DNA of 64,000 nucleotides from Bacteroidota bacterium. GTDB taxonomy: Bacteria; Bacteroidota; Bacteroidia; B-17B0; Aurantibacillaceae. Under the pieces are notes generated by a model. It saw only the letters and a list, made by a program, of their open reading frames with translations, was not told the origin of the DNA and searched no databases. The position numbers and the translations under genes were made by a program. Shown here in pieces: positions 1 to 7,868 of this stretch (its first letter is position 1; each line of letters opens with the position of its first letter). The stretch covers positions 62,001 through 126,000 of the forward strand of contig JANYGK010000115.1 in assembly GCA_025362395.1 (NCBI GenBank), written 5' to 3'.

Positions 1-1
1 T

Positions 2-1159
2 GAAAAAAATCCTTCCGACGGTGGCCCTGCTATTAAAGAATATAATAAGGCAACGGAATTAAATCCCAAATCACCTAAAGGGGTGTTACGTTCCGGTAAA
101 CTTTACCAACGTGCCCGTAATTATCAATTGGCATTAGATCTATACAAACAAGCAGAAACTATTGATCCTACTTATGCTCCTGCATACCGCGAAAAAGCGG
201 AGTTATATTATAAAGCCGGACAAAAAGCAAATGCAGTTGAAAGCTATAAAAAATATCTGGCATTAAATAATAGCGATGAAGCCCGTACGCGTTATGCTGC
301 TTTTTTATATGATAATAAACAATATACTGAAGCAATAACCGAAATTGAAGCATTACAAAAAGCGGGAAATAAAGATTTGTATTTAGATCGGTATTTAGCC
401 CATTCATACGCTGAGCTTGGAAATAAAACTGATACGGCTGCATACGTTAAAGGCTTAAAGGCAATAGAGTCTTTCTTTCAAAAAGCGGGTCAGACGGGAC
501 CTAATTTTAAATATTCACCGCTTGATTATAAATACAGAGGAATTTTACTTATTAAAACAGGAAAAGACAGCTTAGGTGTTCTTGAAATGGAAAAAGCCGT
601 TTCGTTGGATCCTAAAATGGCCGGTGATATTACAACCACTATTGCACAAGCACATTTAAAAGCAAAAAGATATTCTAAAGCCATAGAAGCTTATACTAAA
701 AAAATGGGTGGAGATAAAAACAACCTTGCTCTACAGGATTGGTATGACTTTGGGCGCGCTTATTATTATGAGGGTGGAAATAAACAAAAGGAGAAAAAAG
801 AAGCAGATGCGTCACAACTGTTTATACAAGCCGATACCTGCTTCTCTATCCTTGCACAAAAAAGTCCTGATTACGCTATTGCTTATTTTTGGAGAGCAAA
901 AACCAACGTACAGCAGGATCTTAAAAATGAAAAATGGTTAGCAAAGCCTTATTATGAAAAAGCATTGGATCTTGTAACAAAACAAGCCGCGCTTCCTGCA
1001 AATAAAAGTAACGTTATTGAAGCCTGTGAATATTTAGGCTACTATTATGTTACTAAAAAAGAATATACAAAAGCAAAAGAATATTTTGGAATGATCAGCG
1101 GTCTTGATCCTAACAATAAGAAAGCAATTGAATTTCTTAAGAGCCCGCAAGGCAAATAA
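2..1159 (+). CDS. Tetratricopeptide (TPR) repeat protein, 5' end outside the window
   Basis: The reading frame is open from the first bases of the window, so this is the C-terminal part of a longer gene; the GTG at 83 is only an internal valine codon. The visible 385 or so residues are made of helical TPR units, with typical patterns such as A-x-x-x-Y-x-x-A-L-x-L-x-P. TPR proteins are protein-protein interaction scaffolds. The missing N-terminus would show whether there is a signal peptide. The gene lies convergent to the small membrane protein and tonB-exbBD operon that follow. No catalytic domain is visible. Identification as a TPR protein is firm; the partner and role are unknown. Confidence 0.85.
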   Translation, partial: EKNPSDGGPAIKEYNKATELNPKSPKGVLRSGKLYQRARNYQLALDLYKQAETIDPTYAPAYREKAELYYKAGQKANAVESYKKYLALNNSDEARTRYAAFLYDNKQYTEAITEIEALQKAGNKDLYLDRYLAHSYAELGNKTDTAAYVKGLKAIESFFQKAGQTGPNFKYSPLDYKYRGILLIKTGKDSLGVLEMEKAVSLDPKMAGDITTTIAQAHLKAKRYSKAIEAYTKKMGGDKNNLALQDWYDFGRAYYYEGGNKQKEKKEADASQLFIQADTCFSILAQKSPDYAIAYFWRAKTNVQQDLKNEKWLAKPYYEKALDLVTKQAALPANKSNVIEACEYLGYYYVTKKEYTKAKEYFGMISGLDPNNKKAIEFLKSPQGK

Positions 1160-1237
1160 ATAACTTTATATGTAAATTAATGAATGTGATAAGAGCAATC
1201 GCGTTTTTTGATATATCCAATTTAACTGACTTTACTA

Positions 1238-1453
1238 TTAACCGGCTTGTTTGCTTTTAAGAATGCCATACATGCGGTAAGTTCTGTAAATAGCATACGC
1301 TAAAAAAACAGTTCCCAAAATATAACGCTTATTGCCGTATACCCTGTCGGATAAAAGGCCGGTAAAGAAAAATACAATAGTGCCCGTTAACGTAAGTAAT
1401 ACCATTAACCCGCTAAAGGTTAGGTTTATCAATTCTGTTGGAGAAAGCTTCAT
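1238..1453 (-). CDS. Small two-helix membrane protein of unknown function
   Basis: A 71-residue protein with two hydrophobic segments, roughly residues 8-32 and 42-58, joined by a short loop containing DRVYGNKRY, and a basic C-terminal tail with the tyrosine/arginine pattern YRTYRMYG. It starts with ATG and ends near the TPR gene on the opposite strand. It lies about 100 bp downstream of tonB, beyond a terminator-like hairpin, so it probably has its own transcript. I recognise no named family and cannot assign a function. Its reality is supported by the coherent membrane topology and by its placement between genes without overlap. Confidence 0.6.
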   Translation of the reverse strand: MKLSPTELINLTFSGLMVLLTLTGTIVFFFTGLLSDRVYGNKRYILGTVFLAYAIYRTYRMYGILKSKQAG

Positions 1454-1510
1454 AGGTCGTGTGTTTAAGTATAATACTAACTATTAGTTTAGATATCTTT
1501 GCAATTGTTT

Positions 1511-1546
1511 CTAAAAAAAATCCCCCCGTGTTGGCGGAGGGATTTA
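1511..1546 (-). terminator. Rho-independent terminator after tonB
   Basis: Read on the minus strand, a GC-rich hairpin (arms at about 1535-1545 and 1518-1528, sequence pattern AAATCCCTCCG with CGGGGGGATTT) is followed by a run of T residues. It lies 16 bases after the tonB stop codon and ends the exbB-exbD-exbD-tonB transcript. Confidence 0.8.
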
Positions 1547-1561
1547 AAGTTTAAGATCAGT

Positions 1562-2365
1562 TTATTTTAATTGGAAGTTGATCGGTAAATTAAAAAATAC
1601 AGGAACCGTTCTACCGTTTTGCTTACCTGCTTTCCAGTTTGGCATGGATTTTACAACGCGAATCGCTTCTTTGTCGCACTCCTGGCAGCCCGGAACTCCT
1701 TTTAATACGGTAACATCACTAATGTTACCGTTACCGTTAACAACAAATTTCAGGAAACATTTTCCGCTTAAGCCTGCTTCTTTAGCCATTTGCGGATATT
1801 GAATATTTTTTTGAATATACTTCATCATTTCCATCGGTCCACCCGGAAATTCAGGCATCTCTTCTACCACCGTAAAAATTTCAGGCGGTTTTTCTTCAAC
1901 CACACCGTTACCGTTTCCTTCAGAAGGCACAACAACTGCATCTCCATCACCTTCCTGTGTTACTGTACTTACATTTGTTTCAGCTAATTTATCCTGTGGC
2001 GGCGGCGGATCAGTTTCCACAGCATCATCCTTAATTACGGGAGGTACAAATTTTACAGTTTCCATTACCGGTGGCGGCGGTGGCGGTGGCGGTGGCGGCG
2101 GTTCATTTTTATCAGCCGGAGGCGGTGTTAAATCGATAGTGGTCATATCCAAAACAGCTGTTTTATCAATATCATCACCCCTTAATCCTAAAACCGCTTT
2201 AATACCCATTCCCAAAGCTAATGCACCAATCATGCAACCCAAAATTAGGGTAACCGTCCAGTTATATTTACGGCGTAATTCAAACGCACCGTATTGTTGG
2301 TTGCGACCCTCAAAAACGATATCGTTCCTGGCGTCGTCAACTACACTATTCCAATTTGTCATCAT
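1562..2365 (-). CDS. tonB: Energy transducer TonB
   Basis: A 267-residue TonB protein. It has a short cytoplasmic N-terminus with the RNQQYGAFELRRKY pattern common in Bacteroidota TonBs, one transmembrane helix at about residues 36-58, a periplasm-spanning proline-rich stretch including a run of ten prolines near residues 90-99, and a C-terminal TonB domain from about residue 168 (EFPGG...YPxxAKEAGxxGKCFLKFVV). TonB transfers proton-motive-force energy from ExbB-ExbD to outer-membrane TonB-dependent transporters. It is the last gene of the exbB-exbD-exbD-tonB operon, 2 bp after the second exbD, and is followed by a terminator. Identification is strong; which receptors it serves cannot be seen here. 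Confidence 0.95.
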   Translation of the reverse strand: MMTNWNSVVDDARNDIVFEGRNQQYGAFELRRKYNWTVTLILGCMIGALALGMGIKAVLGLRGDDIDKTAVLDMTTIDLTPPPADKNEPPPPPPPPPPPVMETVKFVPPVIKDDAVETDPPPPQDKLAETNVSTVTQEGDGDAVVVPSEGNGNGVVEEKPPEIFTVVEEMPEFPGGPMEMMKYIQKNIQYPQMAKEAGLSGKCFLKFVVNGNGNISDVTVLKGVPGCQECDKEAIRVVKSMPNWKAGKQNGRTVPVFFNLPINFQLK

Positions 2366-2367
2366 GG

Positions 2368-3006
2368 TTATTTAATTTTTTCTTGTAATAATTGAAATTC
2401 AGGGGCTGACATTTCAACACCTAAAACACGCTTACCTACATCACAGATCTTTAGTTCATCCAACATATCAATAGCGTTTCTATAAGTGGCCTGATCATCC
2501 GTTTTTATTAAAACTGTAATAGCTTTAGTATCCGCTGTTTTCTCCACTGCAAGTCGCTTAAATGTTGTATCGGCTAATATTTTTGCTTTGTTTTGAGCCG
2601 ATAATTTATCGATTTCATCGATAGCCCATTTATTTTGTTCTGATAATAAAGTATGTAATCCTTCTTTACTGAAATTTGTTTCCTTTAATTCAGTAGGCGG
2701 CATTCCCTTAGGATTACCCGCTGAGTAAAACTGACCTGCATAATAAAAAATTCGGTCATCTTTAGTCAGTAAAAAGGTAACACCATTTTTTACTTCCGGT
2801 GGTGGTGGGCTCCCGGGAGGTGGATCTGCCGGTAAGCTGAGTTCCATACTTTTTGGTTTACTAAAGGTTGATGTTAAAACGAAAAACGTTAGTAACAGGA
2901 ACGCTAAATCAACCATAGGCGTCATATCCACACGGGTACTCTGTTTCTTGGCGCGTTTTTTACCGCCTTTACCATGCCCGCCGCCGCTTTCTGCTATTTC
3001 TGCCAT
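2368..3006 (-). CDS. exbD: ExbD-type biopolymer transport protein (second copy)
   Basis: A 212-residue ExbD/TolR family protein. A basic cytoplasmic N-terminus with many Gly, Lys and Arg residues precedes the hallmark RVDMTPMVDLAFLLLTFFVL transmembrane segment (about residues 25-45), whose aspartate is the conserved proton-path residue of the family. The periplasmic part is longer than in E. coli ExbD (about 141 residues). The gene is 2 bp upstream of tonB and 25 bp downstream of another exbD. Paired exbD genes are common in Bacteroidota ExbB-TonB operons; the two copies may form a mixed ExbD dimer in the motor, which is inference. Confidence 0.93.
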   Translation of the reverse strand: MAEIAESGGGHGKGGKKRAKKQSTRVDMTPMVDLAFLLLTFFVLTSTFSKPKSMELSLPADPPPGSPPPPEVKNGVTFLLTKDDRIFYYAGQFYSAGNPKGMPPTELKETNFSKEGLHTLLSEQNKWAIDEIDKLSAQNKAKILADTTFKRLAVEKTADTKAITVLIKTDDQATYRNAIDMLDELKICDVGKRVLGVEMSAPEFQLLQEKIK

Positions 3007-3031
3007 GTTAAATTAATTTTATTAGTTAATA

Positions 3032-3715
3032 TTAATGCTTAGCCGGAGCCGCTGCTTTAGTTTCACCACCTTCCATGGATGTAATTAAATTGAAGGTGTA
3101 AATTTTCATATCTGTAAATGTTTTAAACACATCTCTTACATAAATGTATTTTGCTTTGCCGTCTGCTTTAATGGCGTAGCGTGGTTTTTCACCTTTAAAC
3201 TCAATATTCTTGTTTGTCGCGTCATCTTTATTCCTCATGTAAATAGCATTCAATTCAGTAGCTCCAAAGGTGATCCAGTCTTTTAACTGATTGTTTAAGG
3301 AATCTAAAGGAACACCTTTTTGAGGTTGAAATTTTAAACGCTCTGCTTCTGATGCATCCAAATAACGAGGTAAGTCTTTAACTTCTACTCCAAAACTGGA
3401 TAGGCCGCCGAATTTTTTAATTTGATCAGCGTTAAATCTTACATTGTATTTTTTGCTTATTTTATCCAAAGCGGCAATTTTAGCTTCGCCGTTTCCGATC
3501 CCGAAAAACGCCCTTCCGATATTATCCACTGTTACCAAAACTGTATTTTCCGGTAACGTTTTTTCGGAATGCGAAGCAGGTGGATCAACCACTACAGGCT
3601 CGGCCATACGAAAAGAAGCTGTAAGCATAAAGAAGGTTACCAACAAGAACGCAAGATCCACCATAGGCGTCATATCTATTGACGGAGCATGTTTTGCGAC
3701 TTTTATCTTTCCCAT
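3032..3715 (-). CDS. exbD: ExbD-type biopolymer transport protein (first copy)
   Basis: A 227-residue ExbD/TolR family protein with a short cytoplasmic N-terminus and the transmembrane motif SIDMTPMVDLAFLLVTFFML at about residues 13-32. The aspartate in MVDLAF matches the essential proton-path residue of the family. The long periplasmic domain differs from the next gene's except around the membrane segment, so the two exbD genes are paralogues rather than a recent duplication. It sits 68 bp downstream of exbB and 25 bp upstream of the second exbD in the same operon. Confidence 0.93.
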   Translation of the reverse strand: MGKIKVAKHAPSIDMTPMVDLAFLLVTFFMLTASFRMAEPVVVDPPASHSEKTLPENTVLVTVDNIGRAFFGIGNGEAKIAALDKISKKYNVRFNADQIKKFGGLSSFGVEVKDLPRYLDASEAERLKFQPQKGVPLDSLNNQLKDWITFGATELNAIYMRNKDDATNKNIEFKGEKPRYAIKADGKAKYIYVRDVFKTFTDMKIYTFNLITSMEGGETKAAAPAKH

Positions 3716-3783
3716 GTCTTATTTTTTAATTACAATTAATTTATAGATTCAATAACAATTCCATTTCCATAAAAGGAACAAAA

Positions 3784-4587
3784 TTATTTTGCTCTTGTTT
3801 GAAATTCTTGGATAATAGAGAATCCTGCTTCATCCATGGCGAATGTAATTTGATCTACACGGTTTGAGAAGAAGTTGTAGAAAATAATTGCCAATGCGGA
3901 AGATAAGATACCGACTAATGTATTTACCAAGGCTTCAGAGATACCTGTTGCCAAAGCCGCTGTATCAGGAGTTCCTGCTGAAGCTAACGCTCCGAAGGCA
4001 CGGATCATACCTACAACCGTACCGATCAAACCAACTAAGGTACCAATTGATGCACAGGTAGAAATAACACTTAAGTTTTTAGATAACATTGGTAATTCAA
4101 GAGCAGTCGCTTCTTCTAATGACTTAGAGATAGCGGCCACTTTTGCTTCTTTATCCATTGTAGGATCGTTCTCAACAAACTTATATTTTAATAAACCTTC
4201 GCGAACTACGTTTCCTAAAGATCCTTTTTGTTTATCGCACTCCGCAATAGCAGCATCCAAATCGCCTGAACCAACCAGGCTTTTAATTTTAGAAACAAAT
4301 TTATCGGCGGCACCGCGTCCGTTTGCTTTTTGAATTGTAATTAAACGCTCAAAGAAAAACGTTAATACTGTGAATAAAACACCCAATAAGATAGGAACGA
4401 TAAACCCTCCTTTATACATGATACCAAAGAAATTTAAAGGATGGCCTTTTTCCGGACCGTCTGCATCAAAATTTCCGGTAGCTCCCAACACAAATTTATA
4501 AACGATAATGCCGATTATTAAGCAAATAACAATTGCTAATGCGGATACTACTAGTGGAAAACCTCCGGATGTTTTTTCTTGTTTCAT
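3784..4587 (-). CDS. exbB: ExbB/TolQ/MotA-family proton channel protein
   Basis: A 267-residue MotA/TolQ/ExbB family protein. It has an N-terminal transmembrane helix (about residues 10-33), a second at about 56-80 after a GHPLNFFGIMYKGGF segment, a cytoplasmic loop, and the conserved C-terminal pair of helices with GTLVGLIGTVVGMIRAFGAL and ALATGISEALVNTLVGI. ExbB forms the pentameric inner-membrane channel that works with ExbD to energise TonB. It is the first gene of the operon, and a promoter-like sequence lies 46 bp upstream. A role in TonB energisation is favoured over a Tol-type role because tonB is in the same operon. Confidence 0.94.
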   Translation of the reverse strand: MKQEKTSGGFPLVVSALAIVICLIIGIIVYKFVLGATGNFDADGPEKGHPLNFFGIMYKGGFIVPILLGVLFTVLTFFFERLITIQKANGRGAADKFVSKIKSLVGSGDLDAAIAECDKQKGSLGNVVREGLLKYKFVENDPTMDKEAKVAAISKSLEEATALELPMLSKNLSVISTCASIGTLVGLIGTVVGMIRAFGALASAGTPDTAALATGISEALVNTLVGILSSALAIIFYNFFSNRVDQITFAMDEAGFSIIQEFQTRAK

Positions 4588-4632
4588 AATTATTGATTTT
4601 TTAGTTAGTTTCTTTATTTTTTAGAATGACGC

Positions 4633-4663
4633 CAAACATAGTAAAAAGGTTTTTAAATAACAA
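4633..4663 (-). promoter_or_regulatory. Promoter of the exbB-exbD-exbD-tonB operon
   Basis: Read on the minus strand, TTG (4663-4661) is followed after 20 bp by TATGTTTG (4640-4633). This fits the Bacteroidota sigma factor consensus TTG-N17-23-TAnnTTTG. It lies 46 bp upstream of the exbB start codon. Sequence match only. Confidence 0.6.
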
Positions 4664-4862
4664 TAAACTTATACTATCTTTTTGTTAATGTTTAAGAACA
4701 CTCCGTTTTTGTCTATAGACGTTATTCTACTGCAAATATTGCCATTTTAAAAGGAAACTATTTTACAAATTTGTAACCGGTTATTTTTGACGCATAACCG
4801 GTAAGTTTTGGCAAGAAATACGGTAAGGCTTCCCTATTTTAAGGCCGGGTTAAACCGGTTAA

Positions 4863-6824
4863 TTATTTTAGGTAGCTTATGGCAATGATTTGAATTTTAC
4901 GTTCGGCCGCTGCGTAAGGACTGTAGACAGAGTTCCTTACGTCTTTTACGTCATCGCTCACCTTGCTTACGGGTAATTCCCCTATATCCTCATCAGTAAA
5001 AACAATGCTTCCCTCCCCTTCGTTTGTGTTATTTAAATACTTAACAAACTTCCCGTTATCATACTCTAAAAAATAATTAAGCAAACTCACAATTCTTCGC
5101 TTGGCTAAATTCACATTATAGTCAGTGCTTGCAAGTGGGCTGCAATAGCCTTTGAGGGTGATCTTAACTTTTTCGCCGCGTAATAATACCCGGTCTAACA
5201 ATATAGCAAATTTATCAAGGTCCTGCATTCCTGCATCTACGCTGTCTTCAAAAAAAGTCTCTACACGGTTTACAGCAAAGTCTTTTTGGTCTCCCTCAAG
5301 TCCTTTTGGATATTCCGTAAAATACCTTGGTTTCAAGACAACGTAATCTTCATACGTTTTCCTGTAATTTTTTTTAGTGGTAATGCTTTTGGTTTTAGGG
5401 TCGGGTTCATCATTATGAAAATACAAGGTTAACGGTACCAACACTTTCATTTGGTTAATAATGAGCGCTGTAGTATCCACCGGCTTTGGAGGCTCTGTTA
5501 ACGGCGTAATGGTAAAGGTATAAATATCGTTACAGCAATTGGGTTTGTCTTCAAAGTAGGAGCCAATGCGGTTTGACGAAATATATGCCCTGTCTTTTTT
5601 AGAATTAACACTGTAGTAAATATCATTATTGCTGCTGTTTATTGGGTAACCAAGGTTTTGAGGGTCGGCAAATACATTGTCTTTATACAGAGATTGAAAA
5701 ATATCAAAATTCCCCAAGCCTTTATGCCACGTGCTGCTAAAATAAAGTGTATGGTTTTCTTTTACAAACCAAGGTGTAATATCATCTTCATTTGTGTTTA
5801 CTTTATTTCCTGCATTTACCGGGGTTTGATAGGTTCCGTCGGCATTTATATAAGTATACCAAATATCCATTCCGCCCTCTCCTGCGCTCCTGTTGCTTGA
5901 AAAAAACAAGACCGGTTTCCCGTCTATTTCGCTTAAACAGGGCTGAGTAGTATTACTGCCCTCTAAATTAATAGGAAAAGGTAGTTTTTTTAGTTCTGTC
6001 CAATGTCCGTTCAAAAAATCAGAACCGTATATTTCGCATGCATATTGCGTTGCATTTATTGCGCCGCAGCGTGACACTAAAATTTTTGTGTAATCATTAT
6101 TAAAGCTTGTATTAGCGTTATGGATGCCGTGCTTATTAAATAAGCTGTCGAGCTCTTTTGCTTTTTGCCACGTGTTGTTTTTTAACGGAGATTTATGTGC
6201 GGTATACAATTTATTATAGCCTATTTCATTTTTATCTTTCTCTGTTTTATCTCTTAAAGAAGAAAAATACAAAGTGCTGTCATATTCAAAAGGTGCATAT
6301 TCACTCACTTTGCTGTTTATCATACTATCTAAATGAACTACCTTAACATTAACGGGAGTTTTAATAAGTACCTGTGCATAATCGCACGATTCAAATTCCT
6401 GTTTGGCTTTAACCGCAAGTTTTTTCTGGTTAGCGTCTTTACTGTTGCGTTGTTTCTTATAATATTTATCAAAGAATTTTTTTGCCTCCTTGTACCTGCC
6501 CATGGTTTTTAAATGGGTTGCTATATAAAAAGGAATTTCTTTATACGTTCGTGCATTATCTTTTTTATAAATTTTTTGGTACCAGTGCAGGGCTATAGCT
6601 TCATCGTAATTTAAGCGTGAAGCATTCGCAAATAATAGTTGGTATTCTATGCGCGAAGAATCCAATAAAATAACTTGGTTATAAATTTGAGCAGCAGATG
6701 AGTAGTCTTTATCCGCTGTAGCATCAAGGCCTTGCTTTAATAAACGCTTAATGCTTTGAGCGTGTCCGTTTAATAAGAAAACATAAAACAGAACACTAAA
6801 ACAAATGTACTTTAACCTCTTCAT
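4863..6824 (-). CDS. OmpA-family outer-membrane protein with TPR and PD40 beta-propeller regions
   Basis: A 653-residue exported protein. It has a signal peptide (about residues 1-22, ending GHAQS), TPR-like helices to about residue 150, a WD40-like/PD40 propeller region with repeated phrases such as LYFSS, VLFFSSN and DIWYT at about 170-440, and a C-terminal OmpA-like domain (about 530-653) with the NLAKRRI motif that resembles the peptidoglycan-binding NxxLSxxRA helix. This architecture is that of the PorE-type proteins linked to the type IX secretion system, which bind peptidoglycan and tether outer-membrane partners. The gene starts 3 bp after the PorP/SprF gene, so the two are co-transcribed. 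That it anchors the PorP/SprF partner and the giant surface protein upstream is inference from gene order. Confidence 0.85.
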   Translation of the reverse strand: MKRLKYICFSVLFYVFLLNGHAQSIKRLLKQGLDATADKDYSSAAQIYNQVILLDSSRIEYQLLFANASRLNYDEAIALHWYQKIYKKDNARTYKEIPFYIATHLKTMGRYKEAKKFFDKYYKKQRNSKDANQKKLAVKAKQEFESCDYAQVLIKTPVNVKVVHLDSMINSKVSEYAPFEYDSTLYFSSLRDKTEKDKNEIGYNKLYTAHKSPLKNNTWQKAKELDSLFNKHGIHNANTSFNNDYTKILVSRCGAINATQYACEIYGSDFLNGHWTELKKLPFPINLEGSNTTQPCLSEIDGKPVLFFSSNRSAGEGGMDIWYTYINADGTYQTPVNAGNKVNTNEDDITPWFVKENHTLYFSSTWHKGLGNFDIFQSLYKDNVFADPQNLGYPINSSNNDIYYSVNSKKDRAYISSNRIGSYFEDKPNCCNDIYTFTITPLTEPPKPVDTTALIINQMKVLVPLTLYFHNDEPDPKTKSITTKKNYRKTYEDYVVLKPRYFTEYPKGLEGDQKDFAVNRVETFFEDSVDAGMQDLDKFAILLDRVLLRGEKVKITLKGYCSPLASTDYNVNLAKRRIVSLLNYFLEYDNGKFVKYLNNTNEGEGSIVFTDEDIGELPVSKVSDDVKDVRNSVYSPYAAAERKIQIIAISYLK

Positions 6825-6827
6825 AGC

Positions 6828-7865
6828 TTACATATAAATAGGACACACACGTGATTTAGGGACAAACACTTTTGGTTTTGCGTAAATGTAAATAAATGAA
6901 ATTTCAAAAGCACCTTTTCCGTTAGTAGCTTTTTTAAACTGCGAATAATTATAATCGTATGATCCCTGCAGCCTCATATTATTATGCTGCACACCAAGGG
7001 TAGTAATCATAGCATCGCCAAAGCGGTTAAAAAATCCTATGTTAATAATGGTCCCCATTTTTGGATCGATGGTATAGTAATACGAAAGCCCTACTAAATT
7101 TTCACGGAATTTTTGCTGCTGATTTCCATAGTATTCCAACATAACAGACGAGATGTTTGAGAAGCTGTATTTTAACTGTAAAGACTCATTATTGCGCGGT
7201 TTAAGGGTTACACCGCTTGTATTAAAAAAAGAAATATTAGGTTTATTAAGATGGGTGAGCCCATACCCTAGATTTACCATCCAGTTTTGATTGAACTTTT
7301 TTTGGATCACAGTTCCTATAGCTACCTCAGCATAAGTCTTACTTAAAAGGCTGAAATTTTCTCCGTTTAAAAGCGCTCCATTATAAGCGTCACCGTCCCA
7401 TTGTTTGTCGTACGATAATTTATTGGGGTCGACTTTAACGTTGCTCACGCCGCCCAAAATACCAAATGCAATGGTTAAGCCCGAATCTTTACGGAACGAA
7501 AATTTATGATTGAAAGGAACTTTAAAATCGGTAGTCGTATATTTTCCGTCACCCGATGCATCGTGGTTAAATATAATTCCTATGGCTTCGCCTGTTCCTT
7601 TGATCAATGATTTATTTAAATTAAAATCGCCTCCAAAGCTAAAGGTATTATAAGGTACGGGAACTCCTTTCCATTGATTCCGATAGTTAAAAATTAAGCG
7701 ACCGTCACCTTCAAACATGCCTGTTTGAGCGGGGTTTAAATTTAAAGGCGACATATTCCAATTTGAAAAATGAATGTCTTGGCAAACTAAAAACCGGGCA
7801 TTCAAAACTAAGAATGCAAAAAGCACAAGCTTGAAAAAATAAGTATGTGTTATTCTTGTTTTCAT
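6828..7865 (-). CDS. PorP/SprF family type IX secretion outer-membrane protein
   Basis: A 345-residue outer-membrane beta-barrel protein of the PorP/SprF family. The signal peptide (to about residue 28, CQDIHFSNW) is followed by the family's characteristic start, with NMSPLNLNPAQTGMFEGDGR and YRNQWKGVP. In Flavobacterium johnsoniae SprF is needed for secretion of the adhesin SprB, and PorP/SprF-like proteins are usually encoded beside proteins with type-B C-terminal sorting domains. Here it lies 3 bp downstream of a 1357-residue type-B protein and 3 bp upstream of an OmpA-family gene, so it is probably the dedicated partner of that cargo. Confidence 0.92.
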   Translation of the reverse strand: MKTRITHTYFFKLVLFAFLVLNARFLVCQDIHFSNWNMSPLNLNPAQTGMFEGDGRLIFNYRNQWKGVPVPYNTFSFGGDFNLNKSLIKGTGEAIGIIFNHDASGDGKYTTTDFKVPFNHKFSFRKDSGLTIAFGILGGVSNVKVDPNKLSYDKQWDGDAYNGALLNGENFSLLSKTYAEVAIGTVIQKKFNQNWMVNLGYGLTHLNKPNISFFNTSGVTLKPRNNESLQLKYSFSNISSVMLEYYGNQQQKFRENLVGLSYYYTIDPKMGTIINIGFFNRFGDAMITTLGVQHNNMRLQGSYDYNYSQFKKATNGKGAFEISFIYIYAKPKVFVPKSRVCPIYM

Positions 7866-7868
7866 TAA

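Noticed and set aside
2070-2105. GGC/GGT-rich run as a possible repeat element
   Set aside because: It is the minus-strand coding sequence of the proline run in TonB.
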